37,072 nucleotides of DNA from an uncultured Eubacteriales bacterium (lineage in GTDB: Bacteria; Bacillota; Clostridia; Oscillospirales; Acutalibacteraceae). Position 1 is the stretch's first letter. Each line of letters begins with the position of its first letter. This document shows, in pieces, positions 14,515 through 22,120 of this stretch. The stretch spans positions 1-37,072 of the forward strand of contig CAKUMQ010000023.1 of assembly GCA_934667845.1 (NCBI GenBank), written 5' to 3'. The translations under genes and the position numbers were made by a program. Under the pieces are notes generated by a model. That model was not told the DNA's origin. It did not search any database and saw only the letters and a list, made by a program, of their open reading frames with translations.

Positions 14515-14542
14515 ATTATAGATAAAAATTGCTTTTCCGCAA
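14515..14542 (-). promoter_or_regulatory. Promoter of the isomerase-oxidoreductase operon
   Basis: On the minus strand, TTGCGG (14542-14537), a 16-base spacer and a consensus TATAAT (14520-14515), about 60 bases upstream of the isomerase start. Confidence 0.65.
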
Positions 14543-14589
14543 GGCGAATGTTGCTGCTTTTCGGTCATTTTTTGCCCGAATCCGCAAAC

Positions 14590-14634
14590 GGGCAAAAAAC
14601 ATGCCGCATGCGTCCCGAAAAGGGACGCATGCGG
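14590..14634 (-). terminator. Intrinsic terminator of the ftsH operon
   Basis: On the minus strand CCGCATGCGTCCC pairs with GGGACGCATGCGG (14634-14604), followed by CATG and TTTTTTG. A second hairpin, GCCCG/CGGGC near 14577-14593, overlaps the T-run. It lies about 20 bases after the HdeD-like stop. Confidence 0.8.
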
Positions 14635-14653
14635 CGGGTGCCGGGGATATGCT

Positions 14654-15202
14654 TTACCGGTCGGTGCCTCTGCGGGTAAACGCGGCGGTCACGCTTTCGA
14701 TCCCGGACAGGATCAGGCAGAGCGCCGCCGTGCAGCAGACCGTTCTGACCGTCACAAAGGACAGCGCCGGGCTGAACAGCATGGCAAAGCCGAGGATCAG
14801 ACCGAGGATATTGAGCGTCAGCGAGAGGAAATAAAACGCGCCGCCTGCCGGGCGGAGCATACCGATGCGGGTCAGCTCCGCGATGCAGTGGGCGATGAAC
14901 CAGACGGGCAGCAAAACGGTCAGCGCCCATTTGCCGATGCCGGGGTTGGCAAGCAGCATGACGCCGCACATGACGCTCAAAATGCCCGTGACCAGCGACA
15001 GCATCGGCAAAAAGCCGATAAAGCGGGCGACCCGGGCATAGAGGACGATATCCCCGATGCCCGTGACGACGGCAATGCAGCCGTAGACGATCACGGCGCC
15101 GGTCAGCATGCTGTCCGGGCGCGCAAACGTGAACGCGCCGAGCGCGATCAGCAGCAAGCCGACGATCAGCCCGCTCCACCAAAAGCCGCTTTTTCTGCTC
15201 AT
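14654..15202 (-). CDS. HdeD/DUF308 family membrane protein
   Basis: A polytopic membrane protein of 182 residues with about six hydrophobic helices, for example GLIVGLLLIALGAFTF near the N-terminus. The repeated pattern of short helices with conserved Gly resembles DUF308 proteins such as HdeD. The function in Gram-positives is unknown; in E. coli HdeD is linked to acid stress. The ATG overlaps the ftsH stop as ATGA, so it is translationally coupled to ftsH. That suggests a link to membrane quality control, but this is inference. Confidence 0.8.
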   Translation of the reverse strand: MSRKSGFWWSGLIVGLLLIALGAFTFARPDSMLTGAVIVYGCIAVVTGIGDIVLYARVARFIGFLPMLSLVTGILSVMCGVMLLANPGIGKWALTVLLPVWFIAHCIAELTRIGMLRPAGGAFYFLSLTLNILGLILGFAMLFSPALSFVTVRTVCCTAALCLILSGIESVTAAFTRRGTDR

Positions 15203-17028
15203 GCCGCACCGCCGTCCTTCCCGTTCAGGATCGCCATGAATTCGCTGCCGGTGATGGTCTCCTTTTCATACAGATAGTTTGCCAGCCTGTCGAGCGTTTT
15301 GCGGTTGTCCGCAAGCAGCCGGCGGGCTTTTTCGTGCTGCTGTTTAACGGTCTCCACCACTTTTTTGTCGATTTCTTTCTGCGTCTCCGCCGAGCAGGCG
15401 AGCGTCGTATCACCGCCGAGATACTGATTGGTCACCGTCTCCATCGCGACCATATCGAATTCGTCGGTCATGCCGTAGCGGGTGATCATCGCGCGGGCGA
15501 GCTTTGTCGCCTGCTCAATGTCATTGGAGGCGCCGGTCGTGATCTGTCCGAACACCAGCTCCTCCGCCGCGCGGCCGCCGGTCAGCGTGGCGATCTTGTT
15601 TTCCAGCTCCTCTTTCGTCATCAGCACCTTGTCGTTCTGCTCGACCTGCATGGTGTAGCCGAGCGCGCCGGACGTGCGGGGGATGATGGTGATCTTCTGC
15701 ACCGGCGCGGAAGCGGTCTGCAAAGCGGCGACCAGGGCGTGACCGATCTCGTGATAGGCGACGACGTGCTTTTCGTCGTCGGTCATGATGGCGTTTTTCT
15801 TCTGATAACCGGCGATGACGACCTCGATGCTCTCCTCGAGATCCGCCTGCTCTACGACCGTGCGCCCGCTTCTGACGGCACGGAGCGCCGCCTCGTTGAT
15901 GATGTTCGCAAGCTCGGCGCCGGAGGTGCCGGACGCCATGCGGGCGATGGTGTGGAAATCCACGTCGTCTGCCGTTTTGATCTTCTTCGCGTGCACCTTG
16001 AGGATGGCTTCGCGCCCGGCAAGGTCGGGCAGCTCGACCGGCACGCGGCGGTCAAAGCGGCCGGGGCGGGTCAGTGCGGGGTCAAGGGATTCCGGGCGGT
16101 TGGTCGCCGCCAGGATGATCACGCCGTTGTTGCCCTCAAAGCCGTCCATCTCGGTCAGCAGCTGGTTGAGCGTCTGCTCGCGCTCGTCGTTGCCGCCGAG
16201 CTGGCCGTCACGCTTTTTGCCGATGGCGTCGATCTCGTCGATAAAGACGATGCAGGGCGCTTTTTCTTTTGCCTGGGCAAACAGGTCGCGCACTTTGGAC
16301 GCGCCCATGCCGACGAACATCTCCACAAATTCCGAGCCGGACATGGAGAAAAACGGCACGCCCGCCTCGCCCGCCACGGCTTTGGCGAGCATGGTCTTGC
16401 CGGTGCCCGGAGGGCCGACGAGCAGCACGCCCTTGGGCATGGACGCGCCGACGTCGGAATACTTCTTGGGATCATGCAGATAATCCACGATCTCGGCGAG
16501 ATTTTCCTTTGCTTCATCCTCACCGGCGACATCCGCAAACCGGATGCCGTCCGAGGACGGGACATAGATCTTGGCATTGCTCTTTCCCATGCCGAACGCC
16601 ATCGCGTTCGGGCCGCCCGCGTGCGACATCATTTTCTTTGCCATATACTGGCCGAGTGCGGCAAAGATCAGGATGGGCAGGATAAAGGTCAGGAAAAAGC
16701 TAAGCAGCGGCGACATGCCTTTTTCGATGTTGCGGGTGAATTTTGCGCCCGATGCATACAGCCGCTCGGTCAGCGTCGGGTCGTTCATCTCCCCGGTCTT
16801 GTAGATCCGGGTGTTTTCCTTGTCCGTGAACACGATCTCGGAATCCGTCACCTCGACGCTGCCGATGCTCTTCTCCTCGATCATCTTCATGAAGGTGCCG
16901 TAGTCGACCTCTTTCACGCGCGCATTCATCAGCAGCGGGGAGACGACCATGTTGAACACCAGGATGGCGAGCAGCACGATGCCGTAATAGTAGATCAGCG
17001 GTTTTCGCGGCGATTTGACTTCTTTCAT
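15199..17028 (-). CDS. ftsH: ATP-dependent zinc metalloprotease FtsH
   Basis: Membrane-anchored AAA+ protease for quality control of membrane and soluble proteins, 609 residues. One membrane helix lies at about 11-31 (LIYYYGIVLLAILVFNMVV), then the extracytoplasmic FtsH_ext domain, then a second helix near 108-125. The AAA domain has Walker A GPPGTGKT (205-212), Walker B IVFIDEIDAIG and the SRH arginines in RPGRFDRR. The zinc site is HEIGH (426-430), with the third ligand probably the Asp of TTGASNDIEQAT. All catalytic residues are present. The start MKEVKSPRKPL follows AAGGAG; the longer reading frame adds an unlikely basic stretch. The promoter is at 17150-17178. Confidence 0.95.
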   Translation of the reverse strand: MKEVKSPRKPLIYYYGIVLLAILVFNMVVSPLLMNARVKEVDYGTFMKMIEEKSIGSVEVTDSEIVFTDKENTRIYKTGEMNDPTLTERLYASGAKFTRNIEKGMSPLLSFFLTFILPILIFAALGQYMAKKMMSHAGGPNAMAFGMGKSNAKIYVPSSDGIRFADVAGEDEAKENLAEIVDYLHDPKKYSDVGASMPKGVLLVGPPGTGKTMLAKAVAGEAGVPFFSMSGSEFVEMFVGMGASKVRDLFAQAKEKAPCIVFIDEIDAIGKKRDGQLGGNDEREQTLNQLLTEMDGFEGNNGVIILAATNRPESLDPALTRPGRFDRRVPVELPDLAGREAILKVHAKKIKTADDVDFHTIARMASGTSGAELANIINEAALRAVRSGRTVVEQADLEESIEVVIAGYQKKNAIMTDDEKHVVAYHEIGHALVAALQTASAPVQKITIIPRTSGALGYTMQVEQNDKVLMTKEELENKIATLTGGRAAEELVFGQITTGASNDIEQATKLARAMITRYGMTDEFDMVAMETVTNQYLGGDTTLACSAETQKEIDKKVVETVKQQHEKARRLLADNRKTLDRLANYLYEKETITGSEFMAILNGKDGGAA

Positions 17029-17149
17029 AGGCGTTTGCTCCTTCCGTTTGCGCGGGCCGACCCGCTTTTTTGCGTGACGCCGGTGCGCCGCGGCTTGTCG
17101 GGGAAAGCGGGAGAGCCTGCCCTGCCTACTGCGCCCGGCGGATGGGTGC

Positions 17150-17178
17150 AGTATAGCACAAAACGCGGAAAATTGCAA
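17150..17178 (-). promoter_or_regulatory. Sigma-A promoter of ftsH
   Basis: On the minus strand, TTGCAA (17178-17173), a 17-base spacer and TATACT (17155-17150), about 120 bases upstream of the ftsH start. In the rest of the divergent gap (17029-17364), an imperfect hairpin CTTCCCTGCC/GGCAAGGGGAG near 17218-17251 may be a decayed repeat; nothing else stands out. Confidence 0.75.
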
Positions 17179-17301
17179 ATGAAACGCCCCGCCCGCGCCC
17201 CTTTCCGCGCCGCCTCTGCTTCCCTGCCCCGCCTGCGGCGCGGCAAGGGGAGGCCGGCGGAAAAAGTTCAGAAAAAACTGATAAAGTTCAATAAAAAGCT
17301 G

Positions 17302-17330
17302 TTGGTATGCCCCGCTGTATACGGTATACT
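17302..17330 (+). promoter_or_regulatory. Promoter of the GH28-like gene with an overlapping symmetrical motif
   Basis: TTGGTA (17302-17307), a 17-base spacer and TATACT (17325-17330). The -10 region overlaps GTATAC-G-GTATAC (17317-17329), a symmetrical 13-mer that could be an operator for the LacI-type regulator encoded downstream. That link is a guess from position. Confidence 0.6.
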
Positions 17331-17364
17331 TTACCTATAGTCTGATTTGAAACGGGGAATGAAG

Positions 17365-18660
17365 ATGCAGATTTCGGTAAAAACGTGCGGTGCGGTCGGC
17401 GACGGGCTGACCGACGATACCGCTGCCGTGCGCCGGGCGATCGCCGCCTGTGCCGCGGCGGGCGGCGGCGATGTGGTATTCGACAACGGGCGCTATCTCT
17501 GCGGGGCGCTCCCGCTTTTGGACGGCGTACACCTCGCGATCGGGCGGGGCGCGGTGGTAAAGGCGTCGCCGCGGCTTGCCGATTTTGACCGCCTGCCGCT
17601 GCCGTCCTGCGACGTCGGCGAGCGGCTCGGGTTTATCTACGCGATCGGCAGGCGGGACGTCGGGATCACGGGCGAGGGCACGATCGACCTGTCGGGCGGT
17701 GCGTTCTTCCGCGGCGCGGGGCGTATGCCGTTTCCGGGACAGCAGGAGCCGCTGACGGCGGCACAGGCGGAGGAGGCGACGCTGGCGGTCATGCCGCGGC
17801 TCAACCAGCCCATCCTGTTTTACGACTGCGAAAACGTGCGGCTGACCGATGTGCGGATCGTCGATTCCCCCTGCTGGACGGCGACGGTCAGCCTCTGCCG
17901 GCGCGTGACGGTGCGCGGTGTGACGATCGACAACTCCCTGATCATCCCGAACAGCGACGGCATGGGCTTCACGCTGTCCGAGGACGTGACGGTGTCCGAC
18001 TGCGTGATCTCCTGCGCCGACGACTGCCTGACGTTTTGCGGCACGAAGCGGGCGGCGGTGCAAAACTGTATCCTGCGCTCCCGCTCGTCCGCCGTCCGTA
18101 TCGGCTATATCACCGGGGAGACGCGGCAGCTTGTGCTGCAAAACCTCGTGATCCATGACAGCAACCGCGCGTTCATTTTTCAGGGCAGCCGCGGATCGCA
18201 GATCCGCGATGTGCTGATCAGCGGCGTCAATATGCACACGCGGCTGTTTCACGGCGCATGGTGGGGGCAGGGCGAGCCGCTGACCATGGTGACATCGGGC
18301 GACGGAAGCATTTGCGGCGTCACGGTCGCGGAGGTGCGCGCCGCCTGCGCCCACGGCATTGCGCTGTATGCGCATGAGCCGGGACGGATCGCCGATGTGA
18401 CGCTGCATGACTGGACGCTGACCGTGACCGGCGAGGGCAGCCGTCCCGACACGGCGTTTCTGGACTTCCGCGACGAAAAGACCGTGCCGCTGCCGCCCGC
18501 GCGGATGCCGTGGGGCTATGCCGAGGGGGTCACGGGGCTGACCGTGCGGGATATGGACGTGCGGGCGGCGGACGAGGCAGAGATGTGGGATATATCGCCT
18601 GTGTGGGATATATCCCACACGAAAACACGGCAGGAGGCGGCGGCATGGCAGGAAAGGTAA
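17365..18660 (+). CDS. GH28-like right-handed beta-helix protein (polygalacturonase/pectate lyase superfamily)
   Basis: Probable carbohydrate-active protein, 431 residues, without a signal peptide and so probably cytoplasmic. It opens VKTCGAVGDGLTDDTAAVRR, the pectate_lyase_3/GH28 start. The GH28 motifs are only partly present: NSD (196-198, as NSDGMGF) and ADDC (D219, D220) are there. The expected HG and RIK motifs are not recognisable; their places hold RSSAVRIGYITG and NRAFIFQG. Substrate and even catalysis are therefore uncertain. The start at 17365 is chosen because GGGGAA sits about six bases upstream; ATG 17359 and TTG 17347 are worse placed. Its 3' end overlaps the LacI-type gene by 16 bases and contains a perfect 20-bp palindrome. 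Confidence 0.82.
   Translation: MQISVKTCGAVGDGLTDDTAAVRRAIAACAAAGGGDVVFDNGRYLCGALPLLDGVHLAIGRGAVVKASPRLADFDRLPLPSCDVGERLGFIYAIGRRDVGITGEGTIDLSGGAFFRGAGRMPFPGQQEPLTAAQAEEATLAVMPRLNQPILFYDCENVRLTDVRIVDSPCWTATVSLCRRVTVRGVTIDNSLIIPNSDGMGFTLSEDVTVSDCVISCADDCLTFCGTKRAAVQNCILRSRSSAVRIGYITGETRQLVLQNLVIHDSNRAFIFQGSRGSQIRDVLISGVNMHTRLFHGAWWGQGEPLTMVTSGDGSICGVTVAEVRAACAHGIALYAHEPGRIADVTLHDWTLTVTGEGSRPDTAFLDFRDEKTVPLPPARMPWGYAEGVTGLTVRDMDVRAADEAEMWDISPVWDISHTKTRQEAAAWQER
18584..18620. promoter_or_regulatory. Perfect 20-bp palindrome plus partial repeat, candidate operator
   Basis: GTGTGGGATATATCCCACAC (18601-18620) is fully palindromic. A partial direct repeat, TGTGGGATATATC, lies just upstream (18584-18596). 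Both are inside the last codons of the GH28-like gene and about 25 bases before the start of the LacI-family gene. It could be a regulator binding site for autoregulation or an RNA hairpin affecting translation of the regulator. Confidence 0.55.
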
Positions 18661-19706
18661 CGATCGACGACATCGCCCGCATGATGGGCAAGTCCAAGGG
18701 GCTTGTCAGCATGGCGCTCGCCAACAAATACGGCGTCAGCGAGGAAATGCGCGCCCAGATCGTGATGACGGCGGTGCGCATGGGGTATGAGTTCAAGACG
18801 AAAAAGAACGGCGCGGACGGCTCGCGCAGCAGCGGGCGGAAAAAGGTGTTCATCTGCTTTGAGCGGAGCATGCTCGAGGACACCTCCTACTGGATGGAGC
18901 TGATCTGCAATGTGGAGCGGCATTTGCAGAAGCGCGGCATTTTCACGCAGATCTACGGGATGGAATACGGGAAGGACGAGGAACAGCTCGTGACGGATTT
19001 TTACCGCTCGGGCTGCGTCGGCATGATCACGTTCGGCCCCAGCCTGACCCCGCGGGAAACGGAGGATCTGCTGAGCCTGAACCGCCCCGTGGTGCTGATC
19101 GACTCCGACAGCGTGCTGCTGTCGGGCACCGGCTCCATCCATATCAAGGCAGCCAACTACAACGGCGCCTATGACGCGATGCGCTATCTGTTCGACCGCG
19201 GACACCGCCGCATCTGCTTTGTGGGGGATTGCAGCCGGGAGGAGACGCTTGCCGAGCGGCGGGACGGCGCGCTGCGGTTTGTGGAGCGCTGCGAGACCCC
19301 GATCGAGCTGACGGCGGTCGACCGCAGCCTGTCGTCGGGCATATCGGAATATGTCAACTTAGAGCAGCTGTATGCGCAGCTGAAGACCGGGAACGCGACG
19401 GCGTATCTGTGCGCTAACGATGCGATCGCGGCGCGGGTGTATGTGGCGGCGGAGGAGCTGTCGCTGCGCATTCCCGACGATATCTCGGTCATGGGGTTTG
19501 ATAACGCCACCAGCAGCCGCTGGCTGCGCCCTGCCCTCACGACCTGCGCCGTGGACCGCGACCGGCTGGCTGCCATGGCGGTGGAAATGCTGCTTTTGCA
19601 CCTGAAAAGCACCGAGGGGGACGACGACCACCTATTTTCGGGCATCAAGGTGGAGATCCCGGTCACGGTCACGGAGCGGGATTCCGTCGGCTTACTTTCT
19701 TTTTAG
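18645..19706 (+). CDS. LacI family transcriptional regulator
   Basis: DNA-binding sugar-responsive regulator, 353 residues, cytoplasmic. The N-terminal helix-turn-helix reads VTIDDIARMMGKSKGLVSMA (residues 5-24), followed by the hinge and a periplasmic-binding-protein-like ligand domain ending with SVMGFDNATSSRWLRPALTT, typical of the family. AGGAGG lies before the ATG. It probably controls the carbohydrate genes on both sides. The last residues, LLSF, and the TAG stop are encoded by an inserted CTTACTTTCTTTTT repeat, so the original C-terminus was probably different. Confidence 0.9.
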   Translation: MAGKVTIDDIARMMGKSKGLVSMALANKYGVSEEMRAQIVMTAVRMGYEFKTKKNGADGSRSSGRKKVFICFERSMLEDTSYWMELICNVERHLQKRGIFTQIYGMEYGKDEEQLVTDFYRSGCVGMITFGPSLTPRETEDLLSLNRPVVLIDSDSVLLSGTGSIHIKAANYNGAYDAMRYLFDRGHRRICFVGDCSREETLAERRDGALRFVERCETPIELTAVDRSLSSGISEYVNLEQLYAQLKTGNATAYLCANDAIAARVYVAAEELSLRIPDDISVMGFDNATSSRWLRPALTTCAVDRDRLAAMAVEMLLLHLKSTEGDDDHLFSGIKVEIPVTVTERDSVGLLSF

Positions 19707-19737
19707 AAAAAAGAAAGTAAGCAAAGAAAAACCCTAA
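19690..19737 (+). repeat. CTTACTTTCTTTTT stem-loop repeat, copy 3
   Basis: CTTACTTTCTTTTT (19691-19704), AG, then AAAAAAGAAAGTAAG, followed by CAAAGAAAAACCCTAATG. Its left arm supplies the last codons and the TAG stop (19704-19706) of the LacI-family gene. Confidence 0.75.
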
Positions 19738-19766
19738 TGACACGGGCTTTTGTGCGGGAATTTGTA

Positions 19767-19825
19767 TCCCGAGCCAAAGTAGGTTTCTTTTGCTTGCCTT
19801 TCTTTTCCCAAAGCAAAAATAAGGT
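19767..19825 (-). repeat. Stem-loop repeat, copy 4
   Basis: Minus-strand reading ends AAGCAAAAGAAACCTACTTTGGCTCGGGAT, matching the tail of the other copies, with a decayed stem (GCTTTGGGAAAAGAAAGGC). It shares its flank ATCC(C)GAGCC with the copy at 19855-19915, about 88 bases apart, so the two form a direct pair. Confidence 0.6.
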
Positions 19826-19854
19826 GGCGCAGGCAAAAATTCCGCACGGTCGAT

Positions 19855-19915
19855 AATCCGAGCCAATTAAGGTTTCTTTTGCTTACTTTTCTTTTCCCAA
19901 AGAAAAGTAAGTTCA
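19855..19915 (-). repeat. Stem-loop repeat, copy 5
   Basis: On the minus strand ACTTACTTTTCTTT, GGG, AAAGAAAAGTAAG, then CAAAAGAAACCTTAATTGGC. Well-preserved stem. Together with copies 3 and 4 it fills most of the gap between the LacI-family gene and the surface protein gene. Confidence 0.7.
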
Positions 19916-19926
19916 GAAGAATGCGG

Positions 19927-19955
19927 TTGAAGTTCAGATTCCTGCATGATATATT
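19927..19955 (+). promoter_or_regulatory. Probable promoter of the surface protein/transport operon
   Basis: TTGAAG (19927-19932), a 17-base spacer and TATATT (19950-19955) with an extended TGA just before the -10. It lies about 100 bases before the start at 20055. A GTATAC word (19958-19963) follows, as at the GH28-like promoter. Confidence 0.6.
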
Positions 19956-20054
19956 GGGTATACAGGCAAAAAGATGGTGCAAAATTCACAATGCGCTGTC
20001 GCCCCGACGGCGGGGAAGCACACATACCCCCATGGGAAAGGAAGGATGATCACA

Positions 20055-22007
20055 ATGAAAAAACTCACGGCAATTCTGTGCGCGCTGACGCTGCTGCTCG
20101 GCGCCACGGCGATCGTGCCGCTGCTGCCGGCTGCCGCCGAGGACGTGGCGCGCCGCCCCGCGGCGAACGGTCAGGTGGCGTGGCTTGCCGACTTCGGCGC
20201 GGACAACAACGACGCGTGGCAGTCCGGCGCGCACAGCGGTACGCCGCCGCAGATGCCCGGCAAGCTGCATGGCGCGCAGCTCGTTTCGGTTGCCGATGTC
20301 AGCGCGGACGGCGCGGGCGCGACAATTAAAGACAAGGCGGCGGATGTGCCCGGTCTTGTCGGCACCAAGGTCAGCGCCGATTTCTCCCGCTACAACAAGC
20401 TCGTCCTGAAGGCGACCTATACGGGCAGCAACAGCGCCGCGTTCCGCAGTTCCGTTCACAACGGCGAATACGTCAATTCAAACTGGCAAGCTACTAAACC
20501 CAGCATCAGCGATTCACTGACCGGAAACGGCAGTCTGACCGTCGGTGAAAACGGGGCGGTATTTATGCTCTACGACGTGAGCAAATTTACCGGCGCGGAC
20601 TATATGTGGTTTACGCTCGGCTGGTTCCAATGTAACACCGATTCGCTGAAGATCGACTACCTCGCGCTGACGACCGACACCGTGACGGACGAAGCCACCG
20701 CGACGGCGGCGGTCGCGAAATATCTCGCGGGCGAGCAGTATGTCGATCCCAACGCCCCGCGCGAGGTCGCCGCGAAGGCGTTTGACGCCGCGACCGACAC
20801 GAAGCAGACGTTTATCCACGGCGCGCTGCGTCTGGAGCTGAGCGTGTCCGACCTCGACAAGCTGATGGCGGCAAAGCCGACCGTGACGCTGACCGACGGC
20901 AAAAACCCGCTGATCTGGAATCTGGCGGACTACACCCTCGTGCCCGGCAAGATCAACACGCTGATGCTGCCGTTCACCGAGGCGAAAAACGCGAACATTT
21001 TCTCCGACGCCGCGAAAAAGACCGATCTCGCCGCCGTCACCGGTGTGAGCCTGACCGCCGCGGGACTTGATGCGGACGTGACCGTGGCGATCGGCAAGGT
21101 GGATTTTGTCAACTTTGCGGAGCTGCTCGACCGTGTCGGCATCGTGTTCTTTGATTCCGCGAACATCTCGAGCACCCTCTTCCACGGCGTGGTCGAGGGC
21201 GAGCACGGCGGGGCATACCGGCTCGGCAACGACGTCGATCCCTGCGAATATGTCCATAAGGATTTGCCCGAGTGGAGCCGCCGTTTCGGCGCGCCGGGTG
21301 AGACATTCTCGTTCAACGCCGCCTCCCGCAAGCGCCTGAACGTCGAGTTCCGCATCAAGCTGGAGGGCGTGTATGACCGCTTCTTCATGCAGATGACTTC
21401 CTTTGTCGCTGACGGTAGCTATGCCGATCAGACATGGGGCATTACCTTCTTCACCCGCGATTCGGCCAAGGATCTGTCAAACGGCTGGGTCACGGTCTCC
21501 TCGGCGGATGAGGACGACGCGGACGCGTGGCGCGTCGGCGGCTCCAACATCTGCGACCTGAGCCGCCTGCTGAATATGCGCATCCTCGGCTTCCGCAACG
21601 GAAACAATGAGAGCGGCAACCAGGGCAGCGTGCTGATCGACTACATGATGATCACCGACAGCGACCGCTATGAGGGACTTGACAACCTCTATCTGTACGG
21701 CACGGCGGACATGGACGGTCAGAATTTCGTCAGCCCCTTTGAGAAAGAGGATCCGCCCGAGAGCGACGGATCCGATGAATCGGGCGAGTCCTCCGGCAGC
21801 ACGCCCGCCGAGAGCGGCGAGCCCTCCGGCGATGCGTCTGCGGACTCCTCTGACGAGACGCCTGCCGAGCCCTCCGGCGATACGCCCGCGGAGAGCGGCG
21901 ATGCATCGGATGACAACCCCGACACCGGCGCGGCACTCCCCCTCGCCGCCCTGCTGCTGACGGCGGTATCCGCCGGCGCGGTCACGGTGAGCCGCAGGAG
22001 AAAATAA
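20055..22007 (+). CDS. Large surface protein with signal peptide and NPDTG wall anchor; function unknown
   Basis: Secreted, probably wall-anchored protein of 650 residues. The start MKKLTAILCALTLLLGATAI is a signal peptide; AAGGAAGG lies nine bases before this ATG, while an in-frame ATG at 20046 directly abuts that site. The body looks like beta-sandwich modules of the kind seen in carbohydrate-binding proteins, but I recognise no named family. Near the end is a Ser/Glu/Pro/Asp-rich linker with repeated PAESGE-type units, then NPDTG (621-625), a hydrophobic helix and the basic tail SRRRK: a sortase-type sorting signal with N in place of L. As first gene of the operon it may display or bind the glycan imported by the ABC genes. 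That role is inferred from context. Confidence 0.8.
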   Translation: MKKLTAILCALTLLLGATAIVPLLPAAAEDVARRPAANGQVAWLADFGADNNDAWQSGAHSGTPPQMPGKLHGAQLVSVADVSADGAGATIKDKAADVPGLVGTKVSADFSRYNKLVLKATYTGSNSAAFRSSVHNGEYVNSNWQATKPSISDSLTGNGSLTVGENGAVFMLYDVSKFTGADYMWFTLGWFQCNTDSLKIDYLALTTDTVTDEATATAAVAKYLAGEQYVDPNAPREVAAKAFDAATDTKQTFIHGALRLELSVSDLDKLMAAKPTVTLTDGKNPLIWNLADYTLVPGKINTLMLPFTEAKNANIFSDAAKKTDLAAVTGVSLTAAGLDADVTVAIGKVDFVNFAELLDRVGIVFFDSANISSTLFHGVVEGEHGGAYRLGNDVDPCEYVHKDLPEWSRRFGAPGETFSFNAASRKRLNVEFRIKLEGVYDRFFMQMTSFVADGSYADQTWGITFFTRDSAKDLSNGWVTVSSADEDDADAWRVGGSNICDLSRLLNMRILGFRNGNNESGNQGSVLIDYMMITDSDRYEGLDNLYLYGTADMDGQNFVSPFEKEDPPESDGSDESGESSGSTPAESGEPSGDASADSSDETPAEPSGDTPAESGDASDDNPDTGAALPLAALLLTAVSAGAVTVSRRRK

Positions 22008-22026
22008 CCCCGAAAATGACCACTGC

Positions 22027-22072
22027 GCCGGAGAGCCGCCGGCTTTAAGCCCGCGGCTCTCCGGCGGCTTTT
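22027..22072 (+). terminator. Intercistronic hairpin/partial terminator after the surface protein
   Basis: GCCGGAGAGCCGC (22027-22039) pairs perfectly with GCGGCTCTCCGGC (22053-22065), followed by GGCTTTTC. The T-run is short, so it is probably a partial terminator or 3'-end protector before the next gene. Confidence 0.65.
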
Positions 22073-22120
22073 CACCCCACCCGAACCGGCTTCCGGTTCA
22101 GCTCAGAAAAGGAGGATATC

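Noticed and set aside
15334..17340. A 668-codon open frame on the plus strand opposite ftsH
   Set aside because: It is a long shadow of ftsH in GC-rich DNA, with Arg/His-rich low-complexity translation. The minus strand clearly encodes FtsH with all its motifs.
19707..20054. Insertion sequence or transposon remnant in the gap before the surface protein
   Set aside because: The inverted copies are short stem-loop repeats. No transposase fragment or target-site duplication was seen.
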